From: COE1 sp949066965
Lineage (GTDB): Bacteria > Bacillota > Clostridia > Lachnospirales > Lachnospiraceae
Length of the DNA stretch: 64,000 bases
Direction: 5' to 3'
Assembly: GCA_949066965.1 (NCBI GenBank)
Contig: CARTDA010000016.1
Span: 11,778 to 75,777, forward strand
The notes below the pieces were generated by a model, which had not been told where the DNA came from, did not search any database, and saw nothing but the letters and a program-made list of their open reading frames with translations. Positions 25,885-34,146 of the stretch are shown here, one piece after another (position 1 is the first letter of the stretch; each line of letters opens with the position of its first letter). Position numbers and translations under genes: made by a program.

Positions 25885-27414
25885 TCACGACTCCTTTCCT
25901 TTTATTTCTCTCTCTCGAATCGCTGCCGCCAGATAATCCACCAGACGGCAGTCCAGCTTTCCCTCATCCGCCATGTCCTTTAAAATGCCCAATGCCCTTT
26001 CCTGTGAAACCGGTTTCTTGTAGGGGCGGTCCCTTGCCGTAAGCGCGTCATACACATCCGCTACTGTAATCATCCGGGTTTCCAGCGCCAAATCTTCGCC
26101 TTTCAGGTGCCTCGGATAACCAGAACCATCCAACAGCTCATGATGGGATGATGCCCACTTTGGTATCTCTTTATAATTCTTATTGAACCATACCTTGCTT
26201 AATATCTTTTCCGTCATAACCACATGGTTTTCCATCTGTCTGCGGTCATCCTCTGTCAGTGTTCCCTTTCGGATACTCAGGCGCTCCCGCTCCCGTTCTG
26301 TCAGGTACGAAAGCACTTCGCCTGTCTCATGTACATAGCTGTGTCCTGCAAGTTCCTGTACACGGTCGAAATCCGCATCATCAAGAACACTCTTACCATC
26401 TATCCTGTGAATAAAATCCATGCTCTCTTGCAGATAAGCAATGCACTGCTTGTATTCCTCCCCATCAATCCTGCCCTTCATGTGGTCAATGGTATAGTAC
26501 GCCTCCAGCAGCTGAAACCGTGTTTCCACTATCCCAAGCTCCCTGTCAAGCCGCGTTGCCCGGTTCATAATGGACAACGGCACCACCATTTTTCCAATGT
26601 CATGCAAAAGCGCCGCAAGCTCCAGCTTATCCTTGCGGTCTTCATCAAAATAGTCGTCACACATACCTGACCGATGCTGCCTGTTCATATACTCCGCAAT
26701 CAATCCGGCATACTCCGCAACCTTTCTCGTATGGGAACCGTTATATGGCGTGCGCTCATCAATTGCAGTTGACATCGCTTCCACAAACGAGCGTAATTGC
26801 TGTTTTACTTCCTGCACATATTTTAAGTTGGTCATTTCAATCGCAGCCTGTGCGCCAAGGGAACGAATGATAATTTCGTACTCCGGGTCAAACGCAATGA
26901 TGTTCCCTTCCTCGTCCATTGCGTTCAGCAGCTGCAGAACGCCAATCAGCTCATCCTCATTGTTTTCAATCGGAATCACCAGCAGAGACTGCGTGTGGTA
27001 TCCGGTAAGCGCATCATATTTTTTCGGTCCCGAAAAATCAAAACGAATGTTATCATACACGTCAGGAATATTGATGATTTCCCGGTGCAGCGCGGCATAC
27101 GAGCATACATTGCGCTCTGTCATCGGAACAGGCGGCATGTCGTCGATTGGCTGTCCATCCTCACCGCGGCTGATATGCTGGGACAGCGTTTTCATAATCT
27201 GAAAACGTAGTTCACCATTCTCAAAAAGGTACAGCGTACTTGCATCGCAGTGGGTAATGTCCATTCCGTTTTCCAGAATGGATGCCAATAAATGCTCCCG
27301 GTTTTTTTCCGTAGACAGCTTAATTCCAATATTCAGTATTTTCTTTAATTCCGCATTTGTCGGTTTTACTTTTTCCTCTGTCATCGTCCACATAAATGTT
27401 TCATGCCTTTCCAT
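25885..27414 (-). CDS. GAF-HD-GYP cyclic-di-GMP phosphodiesterase-like protein
   Basis: A GAF sensor at about residues 35-195 is followed by an HD-GYP domain (~215-490): HTRKVAEYAGLIAEYM, LAALLHDIGKMVVPLSIMN, HHELLDGSGYPRHLKG, and VADVYDALTARDRPYKK. The metal His/Asp residues and the GYP motif are present, so it is probably active on c-di-GMP or a related nucleotide. An inserted stretch with long helices splits the HD part near residues 310-385. It has no membrane segment. The start at 27414 overlaps the upstream gene by 14 bases and lacks a clear ribosome site; coupling or a later ATG is possible. Confidence 0.88.
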   Translation of the reverse strand: MERHETFMWTMTEEKVKPTNAELKKILNIGIKLSTEKNREHLLASILENGMDITHCDASTLYLFENGELRFQIMKTLSQHISRGEDGQPIDDMPPVPMTERNVCSYAALHREIINIPDVYDNIRFDFSGPKKYDALTGYHTQSLLVIPIENNEDELIGVLQLLNAMDEEGNIIAFDPEYEIIIRSLGAQAAIEMTNLKYVQEVKQQLRSFVEAMSTAIDERTPYNGSHTRKVAEYAGLIAEYMNRQHRSGMCDDYFDEDRKDKLELAALLHDIGKMVVPLSIMNRATRLDRELGIVETRFQLLEAYYTIDHMKGRIDGEEYKQCIAYLQESMDFIHRIDGKSVLDDADFDRVQELAGHSYVHETGEVLSYLTERERERLSIRKGTLTEDDRRQMENHVVMTEKILSKVWFNKNYKEIPKWASSHHELLDGSGYPRHLKGEDLALETRMITVADVYDALTARDRPYKKPVSQERALGILKDMADEGKLDCRLVDYLAAAIREREIKGKES

Positions 27415-28192
27415 AAGGATACAAATTATTATTTTTCAGATATTCCATAGAGCGCCTTTGCCGCCCTAAATCTTTCATCTCAATCAGGACGCTCGTCTCC
27501 ACCTGGAATCTGCGCATCTGTCTGTCAAACGCCTGCCAGTCAATCCTGCCAGTACCAAGCTCCTGATGCAAGTCATTCGTCTTATCATTGTCATTGATAT
27601 GCATATGGCGGATATAAGGCGCCAGTGCCTCCACCCACTGTTCTCCTGCAATACCTGTAACCGCCGCATGCGCATAGTCTAAACAGACACCAAAACGTGG
27701 TTCATGCGCCAGCCGTTTTGCAAGCCGCGCCAAAATATCCGGCGCTTCATCGAACATATTTTCCATATATATCTGTTGTTCCGGGTACTCCTGCAATAAT
27801 CCTCCGAAAAACGCCTCGTTGGTGCTCAGCCAGTTTTCGATATACCGTTCGTCTCGGAACCCAGACAGCCTTCCCGTGTGGAACACCACCCCCCGCAGTC
27901 CCATATCGCGCGCAATATCCATGGACTGGCGTATCCTGTGACCGGATGCCTGCCGTATCATCGAATCCTCACTGTGAATGGTTATGTCCAAAAATGCACC
28001 GTGCATCGTATCCCGCGAACGGTCGCGCGGTTGTTTTATATAAAATGAAATCAGTTCATCAATCTTCTTTTTGTCATCCAGTACCGCCGGATGAAAGAAA
28101 TCATTATATTCAAAGACGGCATGGTATTCCTCTGCCAGCCTCAGTGTCTCCTCTATCCGTTTTCTGTCCGGAATGATATGTAACTGCCGCAT
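27401..28192 (-). CDS. Sugar-phosphate isomerase/epimerase-like TIM-barrel protein
   Basis: The 263 residues have the AP-endonuclease-2/xylose-isomerase-like pattern: VFEYNDFFHPAVLDD, MHGAFLDITIHSED, VVFHTGRL, QIYMENMFDE (metal Glu), VCLDYAHAAVTG (Asp, His), HMHINDNDKTNDLHQELG and SVLIEMKDLG. The expected metal ligands are all there. The substrate cannot be told; relatives act on keto-sugars or inositols. AGGAG lies before the ATG at 28192. Its place between a cyclase and an HD-GYP gene is unusual for such an enzyme. Confidence 0.82.
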   Translation of the reverse strand: MRQLHIIPDRKRIEETLRLAEEYHAVFEYNDFFHPAVLDDKKKIDELISFYIKQPRDRSRDTMHGAFLDITIHSEDSMIRQASGHRIRQSMDIARDMGLRGVVFHTGRLSGFRDERYIENWLSTNEAFFGGLLQEYPEQQIYMENMFDEAPDILARLAKRLAHEPRFGVCLDYAHAAVTGIAGEQWVEALAPYIRHMHINDNDKTNDLHQELGTGRIDWQAFDRQMRRFQVETSVLIEMKDLGRQRRSMEYLKNNNLYPYGKA

Positions 28193-28229
28193 ATCTACAA
28201 ATCCTACTCCTCTCAAACACTTTGAACTG

Positions 28230-30032
28230 TTACCTTTTTACAGCATCCAGCTGATATACAAAAACGCCCTGCGATTTGCCTTTCAGCGGAATTTCTCCAA
28301 TCGGCGTGGCCTCCACCCGGTCTTTTACCGCGTCATAAACTTCCCTGCTGATTAAAATCTGCCCCCGCTTCGCATTGCTCTCCAGACGCGCCGCCGTGTT
28401 AACGGTATCGCCGATTGCCGTATAGTCCATACGGAAATCACAGCCGATATTGCCGACGACGGCGTTACCGCAGTTCACGCCGATTCCAAAGCCCACGCTC
28501 TTTCCAAAGCGCTGCTCAAATTTTTCGGCAATGGCATCCGCCCCCGCTTTCATGTCACGCGCTGTACAGACTGCCTTATAGATATAGTCATCCAAATCAA
28601 ACGGCGCATTGAACACAGCCATTGTGGCGTCCCCCACAAATTTGTCCAGTGTTCCGCCATTTTGAAAAATCGAATTTGTCGTCAGGCTCAAATACTCGTT
28701 TAAAATTTCCACGACTTCTTCCGGCTTCAGGCTCTCCGACATCGTTGTAAACCCGCGGATGTCCACAAACAGGCATGCAATATGACGGTTCTCTCCACCA
28801 AGCACCAGCTCAAAATCCTTATCCTTGCTGATTTTATCCACAACCTGCGGCGCGACATACTGCTTAAACACATTCACAACCTTCTGCCGCCGCATAATTT
28901 CCTGTACATAGCCATAAATCAAATGTACCGCGTATATCATGAAGAACGCGGCCGGAAGTAAGATAACAGGTGTTACAAATCCCTGCGCATACATCACCCT
29001 TGCAAAAACCGGTCCAGCTGCCGCCGCCGTAAAAACCATCAAAAAAGTTGCCGGAACAATCTTGATCCGTCGGATTACCAGATAAAACACTGCCGCCAAT
29101 GCTGCTGCCAGTACGGCATAAATTCCTGTCGGAAACTGCTGCTGTGTCCTGCCCTCCAAAAGCGCCTCCACGATATTTGCCTGAATTTCCACTCCGTACA
29201 TCTGCGTTCCATGAGAAATTGCCGGCATATAGGAATCCTGCATTCCTGCCGCATACGCACCCACAAACACAATGCCATCCGCAAAAATAGCCGGATTGAC
29301 TGTCCCATCTAATACATCCACCATGGAAATCGTACTATAGCATCCTGTTTTCCCCGAATAGGAAAACAAATACTGGTTATTATCATCTAACCTTGGCCAT
29401 TCGACTGCTGCGCCGCGTCCCTCCTGGTAAATCTGATATACCCGGGAGGCGAGGCTGTAACTGCGCTGCCCCTGCTCGTCTATGTATGCCATCGCGCGGC
29501 GCACATAACCATCCGTGCCAACCAGGGTGTTGGCATATCCCTGCGTGGTGGCTTCCCGCAGCGCCTCATACGGCATAATCACGCCGTCCACATGATACTT
29601 GTCAAAAGTTATCCTGCCAGTCTGGTCATACTCTGGCTGCTCCTTAAAGCGATAGGACATCGCCGTCACAACGTTTCCGGCCGCGCGGCAGGCATCAGCA
29701 AACGCCGCATCGCCTTGCGCATCGCCCTTCTCACTGAAAATCACGTCGAACGCAATCACTGCCGGCCTTGTCTGCGCATCCTGATTCAAAATCCGCACCA
29801 AATCTGCCGAAAGCTGCCTGCTCCATGACATAATTGAACCGTACTGTCCAAGCGTTTTGTCGTCAATTGCAATAATATAAATATTTTTACTGGCAACGGA
29901 CGCACGCTGGCACAATGCATCCGATACCATGACATCTATGGAATATCCCACCCGCGCAAAGCCAAGCAGTCCCGTCACCGCAGCAATCAGGAGTGCAGTC
30001 AGCGCCACGCGCATCTTTTGTTTCTTTGCCAC
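28230..30032 (-). CDS. CHASE2-domain class III adenylate cyclase
   Basis: Probable membrane sensor that makes cAMP. The first helix is at residues ~8-30. An extracellular CHASE2 domain follows (~35-290: NIYIIAIDDKTLGQYG, VIAFDVIFSEKGD, PAIFADGIVFVGAYAAG), then three helices (~300-385). The cyclase domain is at ~425-595: LFVDIRGFT (metal Asp), GTLDKFVGDATMAVF (Lys for adenine, second metal Asp), and DYTAIGDTVNTAARLES (adenine Asp, transition-state Asn and Arg). All key residues are kept, so activity as an adenylate cyclase is likely. It starts with GTG. It is the first gene of a tight six-gene operon. Class III cyclases of this type are uncommon in Firmicutes. Confidence 0.92.
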   Translation of the reverse strand: MAKKQKMRVALTALLIAAVTGLLGFARVGYSIDVMVSDALCQRASVASKNIYIIAIDDKTLGQYGSIMSWSRQLSADLVRILNQDAQTRPAVIAFDVIFSEKGDAQGDAAFADACRAAGNVVTAMSYRFKEQPEYDQTGRITFDKYHVDGVIMPYEALREATTQGYANTLVGTDGYVRRAMAYIDEQGQRSYSLASRVYQIYQEGRGAAVEWPRLDDNNQYLFSYSGKTGCYSTISMVDVLDGTVNPAIFADGIVFVGAYAAGMQDSYMPAISHGTQMYGVEIQANIVEALLEGRTQQQFPTGIYAVLAAALAAVFYLVIRRIKIVPATFLMVFTAAAAGPVFARVMYAQGFVTPVILLPAAFFMIYAVHLIYGYVQEIMRRQKVVNVFKQYVAPQVVDKISKDKDFELVLGGENRHIACLFVDIRGFTTMSESLKPEEVVEILNEYLSLTTNSIFQNGGTLDKFVGDATMAVFNAPFDLDDYIYKAVCTARDMKAGADAIAEKFEQRFGKSVGFGIGVNCGNAVVGNIGCDFRMDYTAIGDTVNTAARLESNAKRGQILISREVYDAVKDRVEATPIGEIPLKGKSQGVFVYQLDAVKR

Positions 30033-30111
30033 CTGTCATCAAGTTCCTTTCCGTATTTCGTTTTTCACTGGAAAACCATTCCATGTAAAAAATTACATAT
30101 TCTCACTATTC

Positions 30112-30117
30112 ATTATA
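30112..30117 (-). promoter_or_regulatory. Candidate -10 box of the cyclase operon
   Basis: A perfect TATAAT on the minus strand, 80 bases before the cyclase start. No convincing -35 at 16-18 bases was found, so the promoter may need an activator. Confidence 0.35.
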
Positions 30118-30166
30118 TCGTACTGTATGTGAAAAAGAAATAGCTATAATGCTTTTTTATATAATA

Positions 30167-32653
30167 TCAAAGCCATTCATTCCAGAAATTTTCAATTTTT
30201 CCGGAAATCTGGGAGACATTTACTATCTCATACCTGCTCCATTCCCTCGGAAACATGCGCCTGTACTGCGGCTCTAAAAAGCGCTCGTCGAGAAGCGCCA
30301 CCACGCCGATATCCTCCGCGGTGCGAATCACGCGCCCTGCCGACTGCAATACCTTGTTCATTCCCGGATAGCGGTAGGCATAATCAAAGCCATTTTCTCC
30401 CCGAGCATCAAAATACTCCTTTAACAGCTGCCGCTCACATCCCACCTGTGGCATTCCCGTCCCAACGATAAGCGCCCCAATCAGGCTGTCATGCTTCAAG
30501 TCAATTCCCTCCGAGAAAATGCCGCCCATCACGCAGAAGCCTATGAGAATCGTGTCCGCCGCCTCTATGCCAGATGCAGTCCCCCCGGAAAAATCACCAT
30601 CCGCGTTTCCCTGAAAACGCAGCAGGAATTCTTCCCTTCTGGCTTCACTCATACCGTTCTCCTGCACAATGCATTCCATCACATCCTTGTCATAGAATTC
30701 CTGCATAAAGCAGCCGTAAACCTGCTCCAGAAAAAGATGTGACGGCAGAAAGACCATATAATTGCCATGCCGCTGCCTGACCACCTCATAGATATAGCAC
30801 GCAATCCTTCTGTACTCGTCCTCATTTCTTCTCGCATATCTGCTCGTGACATCGTTTGCAATCAAAAGCGCCTTTTTATCCTCATCGAATGTGGACTTTG
30901 CATAGACCTCATAATCGGTCGGTTCCCCGCCCAGAAGCTTCTTATAATATTGGACGGGAAGCAGCGTCGCGGAAAACAAAACAGCGCTCCTCCCCTTCTG
31001 CATACACTGGCGCAGGTTCAGCGCCGGATTGACACAGAACAGCTTCAGCATAAAACCGCCGTCCTCCATAAGCTGGCTATATACTATATAATGTTCGTCC
31101 ATTATCTCATACATGTTGAGAAAATGTGCTACCTCAAAATAAAATTCCATGATTTCCTTTTTATCCGGAAAGGTGTCGTGCTCATCCAGGAAATCATCCA
31201 TCGCCGCATAAAGGCGGTTTAGTGCCATCACAAAACCGTCAATCCCCTCCTCCTTCCGGTAACGCTCACACTGCCGTTTCATGGAAAGCAGTTCTTTGTT
31301 GCACTTGTCAAGCAGCTTCGCCATCCTTAGGGATGAGTCCTTAACCATCCGCCTTATGTGCAGAAACGATTCCTTGAACAAGGCAGCACTGTACATTTCC
31401 CTGCCCCGGTCGAGAAGGTTGTGTGTCTCGTCTATCAGAAAGACATAGTCACGCTTCCTCATTCCCTCCGCAAAAAAACGTTTCAGATAGACTCTCGGGT
31501 CAAACACATAATTGTAATCGCAGATAACGGCATCTGCAAACAGGCTCATGTCAAGACTGAATTCGAACGGACACACCTGATACTTTTCTGCATACGCCAA
31601 CAGCTTTTCCCGTGTAAAATGGTCCTCGTGCGTCAAAAGGTCATACATGGCATCATTGATGCGGTCAAAGTGCCCATCCGCATACGGGCATACATCCGGA
31701 TTGCACTCTGCCTCATTTTCACGCACCTCATCCGACTGTTTTAAAAAACATATCTTATCCTTTGCAGTCAAAACAATGGTCTTCATGTGCAGGCCATTTT
31801 CCTGCAGCAGTCCAAAGCAATCCTCCGCAACAGTGCGGGTAATCGTCTTTGCCGTGAGATAGAATATTTTCTCCGTCATTCCCTCTCCCATGGATTTCAC
31901 GGCGGGAAAGACCGTGGATATCGTTTTCCCCACGCCAGTGGGCGCTTCCAGAAAAAGCTTTCTTTTATGATAAATCGTCTGGTAGACGTATGTGACCAGC
32001 TCCTTCTGCCCTTCGCGGTAAGGAAAAGGAAAGGGAAGCTTTTTTATGGATTCTGTGCGGATGGCGTTCCACGAAAACTGGAAGTCAGCCCACTTCTTAT
32101 ATTCCGCTAAAATGCCGTCAAACCAACGTTTTATTTCATCAAATGCAAAATCCTCGTGAAAATACTTCAGCTCCTCGGTTTCCATATTGCAGTATGTCAT
32201 CCGGACACCAATCTGTTCGAGATGATTTTCCTGGGCATACATAAACGCATAGCACTTTGCCTGGGCAAGATGCACGCCGATGGGTTGCTGGATACGCCTC
32301 AGCTCCCTGTAGGTGCCTTTTATCTCATCCACGACCACTTTGTCATATTGGGACAAAACGGGTGCTGGCAGCGTACCATCCTGCTCTTGTGCCATTTTGT
32401 CGTGTGCCCCCCAGTTGCGGTCAATGATGCCGTCTGCCCTTCCTTCTATAATAATGTCATAATCCGGCGTACTCCATGTATACATCAGCCCCACCTCGGC
32501 ATAATATTCACTTCCCATGCGCCGCTGAATCATTCTGTGAATCCGGCTTCCTTCCTGCATTGCGGTGTCCGCACCGCCTGATTTCCGGTTGTCTATGCTG
32601 CCCTCGCGCAGTATGAACTCCACAAGCTGGCGAACCGATACACGTATTTCCAT
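30167..32653 (-). CDS. Rad3/DinG-type DNA helicase with N-terminal PD-(D/E)XK nuclease-like domain
   Basis: Residues ~1-190 contain a nuclease-like set, EGRADGII then VVVDEIKGTYREL (E-x-K), and LAQAKCYAFMYA. The helicase part has FPYREGQKELV (Q-like), LEAPTGVGKTIS (Walker A), LIDETHNLLDRG (Walker B), FSATLLP and SAGRVIRTAED (motif VI). Four Cys residues between motifs I and II (CFLKQ, ECNPDVCPY, VCPFE) can hold a 4Fe-4S cluster, as in XPD/DinG. The role is probably DNA repair or recombination. The ATG at 32653 with GGGAG just upstream is preferred over the longer frame to 32689. The ribosome site lies in a hairpin repeat. Confidence 0.88.
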   Translation of the reverse strand: MEIRVSVRQLVEFILREGSIDNRKSGGADTAMQEGSRIHRMIQRRMGSEYYAEVGLMYTWSTPDYDIIIEGRADGIIDRNWGAHDKMAQEQDGTLPAPVLSQYDKVVVDEIKGTYRELRRIQQPIGVHLAQAKCYAFMYAQENHLEQIGVRMTYCNMETEELKYFHEDFAFDEIKRWFDGILAEYKKWADFQFSWNAIRTESIKKLPFPFPYREGQKELVTYVYQTIYHKRKLFLEAPTGVGKTISTVFPAVKSMGEGMTEKIFYLTAKTITRTVAEDCFGLLQENGLHMKTIVLTAKDKICFLKQSDEVRENEAECNPDVCPYADGHFDRINDAMYDLLTHEDHFTREKLLAYAEKYQVCPFEFSLDMSLFADAVICDYNYVFDPRVYLKRFFAEGMRKRDYVFLIDETHNLLDRGREMYSAALFKESFLHIRRMVKDSSLRMAKLLDKCNKELLSMKRQCERYRKEEGIDGFVMALNRLYAAMDDFLDEHDTFPDKKEIMEFYFEVAHFLNMYEIMDEHYIVYSQLMEDGGFMLKLFCVNPALNLRQCMQKGRSAVLFSATLLPVQYYKKLLGGEPTDYEVYAKSTFDEDKKALLIANDVTSRYARRNEDEYRRIACYIYEVVRQRHGNYMVFLPSHLFLEQVYGCFMQEFYDKDVMECIVQENGMSEARREEFLLRFQGNADGDFSGGTASGIEAADTILIGFCVMGGIFSEGIDLKHDSLIGALIVGTGMPQVGCERQLLKEYFDARGENGFDYAYRYPGMNKVLQSAGRVIRTAEDIGVVALLDERFLEPQYRRMFPREWSRYEIVNVSQISGKIENFWNEWL

Positions 32654-32658
32654 CCCAA

Positions 32659-32692
32659 CTCCCATCTGCCCGCTTCTGCGGGCGTACAAATT
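32659..32692. repeat. 34-bp hairpin repeat, copy A
   Basis: It reads CTCCCATCTGCCCGC, then GGGCGTACAAATT. It is 29/34 identical to the sequence at 33301-33334. It folds as a GCCCGC/GCGGGC hairpin and lies in the helicase leader. Confidence 0.65.
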
Positions 32693-32774
32693 GAAAAACT
32701 CCCCCTAAATGACAGTTTAACCCATCATTCAAAGAGAGTCAATTTCATTGCACCACGGGACGCTTTCCCATGGC

Positions 32775-32999
32775 TTACGCTATTGCAAGTCCGCTTACAT
32801 AGCTTTCAAATTCATCATTGTGACCCGCATACTGCAGGGTAAGCGTTGAGCGGAAATCGAGTCCCATCACACCAAGAATGGACTTTGCATCTACAACGTA
32901 ATGATTGTAGGAAATATCAATATCAAAGTCACACTTTGACGCCTCGTTCACGAAATCCGCAACTTCTGCAGGTGTCATCTTAATCTTGCGTTCTATCAT
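32775..32999 (-). CDS. HPr-like protein without the active-site histidine (Crh-like)
   Basis: 74 residues with the HPr fold pattern: ASKCDFDIDISYNHYVVDAK followed by SILGVMGLD, where Ser 40 matches regulatory Ser46 of HPr. The loop that carries GxHARP in HPr reads KIKMTPAEVADF here, so the PTS phosphorylation site His15 is absent. This is the situation in Bacillus Crh, which acts only in catabolite control through Ser46. A regulatory rather than transport role is inferred. A GTG 9 bases upstream (33008) is an alternative start. The gene is alone, between two copies of a 34-bp repeat. Confidence 0.8.
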   Translation of the reverse strand: MIERKIKMTPAEVADFVNEASKCDFDIDISYNHYVVDAKSILGVMGLDFRSTLTLQYAGHNDEFESYVSGLAIA

Positions 33000-33332
33000 A
33001 CTAAGCACCGTCCTTTCTACATATATTTTACAAACCAGAAACTTTCTTTTGTTTTCTTATATTATACAAAATCCTGCCAAAAGTAAAGCTTTTTGCATTA
33101 TTATGGAAATTTTCGTCGCTTTCAAGGAATCTATGTTTTTTTCGGAATACAATCCAATCAGGCATTGTCAATCCTATACAGTTCATTCTTTCCAATTTCC
33201 AAAATATTTATACAGTTTTCTGATTCATTTTTTTAACTTTTTTATTCCAGTATGCAGAAATTCATATATGCTTTCCTAGAGCGTGTTTGAAAAATTATTC
33301 CTCCCATCTGCACGCTTTAGCGGGCGTGCAAA
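33000..33332. other. AT-rich intergenic region
   Basis: About 330 bases without a credible gene. It contains a T-rich stretch, then one end of the MITE-like element (33277) and the hairpin repeat copy B (33301). The hairpin may also stop transcription of the TOPRIM-like gene. Confidence 0.6.
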
Positions 33333-33334
33333 TC
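33277..33334. mobile_element. Partial MITE-like element end with hairpin repeat copy B
   Basis: Begins TAGAGCGTGTTTGAAAAAT, identical to the right terminal repeat of the element at 52932-53095. The first ~44 bases agree at about 38 positions with that end. It then runs into a TGCACGC/GCGTGCA hairpin that is copy B of the 34-bp repeat at 32659. The other end is missing. Confidence 0.65.
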
Positions 33335-34139
33335 AGGATGGTGAAATCTCTAATTTCATACTATCCTTCTGACAATCACCCACTGGCCTTCGAACGCATT
33401 TTATGCAGGCATTCCAAAACTTAGCAGGAAAATAATCAAGGAGAAATTCCGGAAAACCACTGAGAATAAACACCTTTCCATGTAAAATATAGTTTTTCTG
33501 GCAATTATAGACCGTATATGGGTTTACCTTGTCACAATATGTATCATGGGATATCACATTCTCCACATTGAAAAGGCAGGATACCCGCATTGCAAATACA
33601 TTCAATAGCTCTCTCCATATCTCAAAATCGTATTTTCGCAAATCGTTATAAATTCTCCTATCCGCAGACAATTGTTTATAATCTGCGAACTGATTTATCT
33701 GACAGTAACAATCACTTTTCTTTCCACAGACACCTGGTTCGAAATCCCGCAGCGCCTCAACCATCGGGTAATTGATATAAAGTTTTCCATTTTCAGTTTC
33801 ATTATCAAAATTCACCAGCATTTTTTCCAGCACATCTTCTGTCCGATTCCCAGAAGGAAGGTTATCCTGATGTCCATCATAGTCAAAAAACAAGAATATC
33901 TGTGAGAAATCATCCCTGTCCAGGCCTTCGAGCGTTTCTTTCAGCTCCTCGCTGTTTTCCCGGAGTATCTCTATAATATCTGTCTCAAAATCATCCTCGT
34001 TCATCCTTTGCCAGAGCATGTAGATATTCTGCCCTGCCGGAAGTGTGATGACCTTAAAATTACTGTTCTTGAAATGAACACTCTGCAAGTTGTTGATAAT
34101 CTGCGGTTCCCTCGATTCCCCTTCCACAATAAATGCCAT
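33333..34139 (-). CDS. TOPRIM-like protein of a two-gene ATPase system
   Basis: About 268 residues. FIVEGESREPQII at the start and IFLFFDYDGHQDN (D-x-D) near residue 105 look like the Glu and Asp-x-Asp of a TOPRIM nuclease/phosphotransfer fold, as in RloB- or AbiLii-type proteins. YINYPMVEALRDF follows. The best start is the ATG at 34139, with TAGGA overlapping the upstream stop; an ATG at 34157 (GTG at 34166) would overlap the ATPase gene. It is paired with the ATP-binding gene just upstream. Base use is clearly AT-richer than neighbours, suggesting transfer. The exact family is not certain. Confidence 0.65.
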   Translation of the reverse strand: MAFIVEGESREPQIINNLQSVHFKNSNFKVITLPAGQNIYMLWQRMNEDDFETDIIEILRENSEELKETLEGLDRDDFSQIFLFFDYDGHQDNLPSGNRTEDVLEKMLVNFDNETENGKLYINYPMVEALRDFEPGVCGKKSDCYCQINQFADYKQLSADRRIYNDLRKYDFEIWRELLNVFAMRVSCLFNVENVISHDTYCDKVNPYTVYNCQKNYILHGKVFILSGFPEFLLDYFPAKFWNACIKCVRRPVGDCQKDSMKLEISPS

Positions 34140-34146
34140 GTAGTTC

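Noticed and set aside
33720..33745. GGTTCGAAATCCC, similar to a tRNA T-arm
   Set aside because: Lies inside the TOPRIM-like gene and no acceptor stem or other arms fit.
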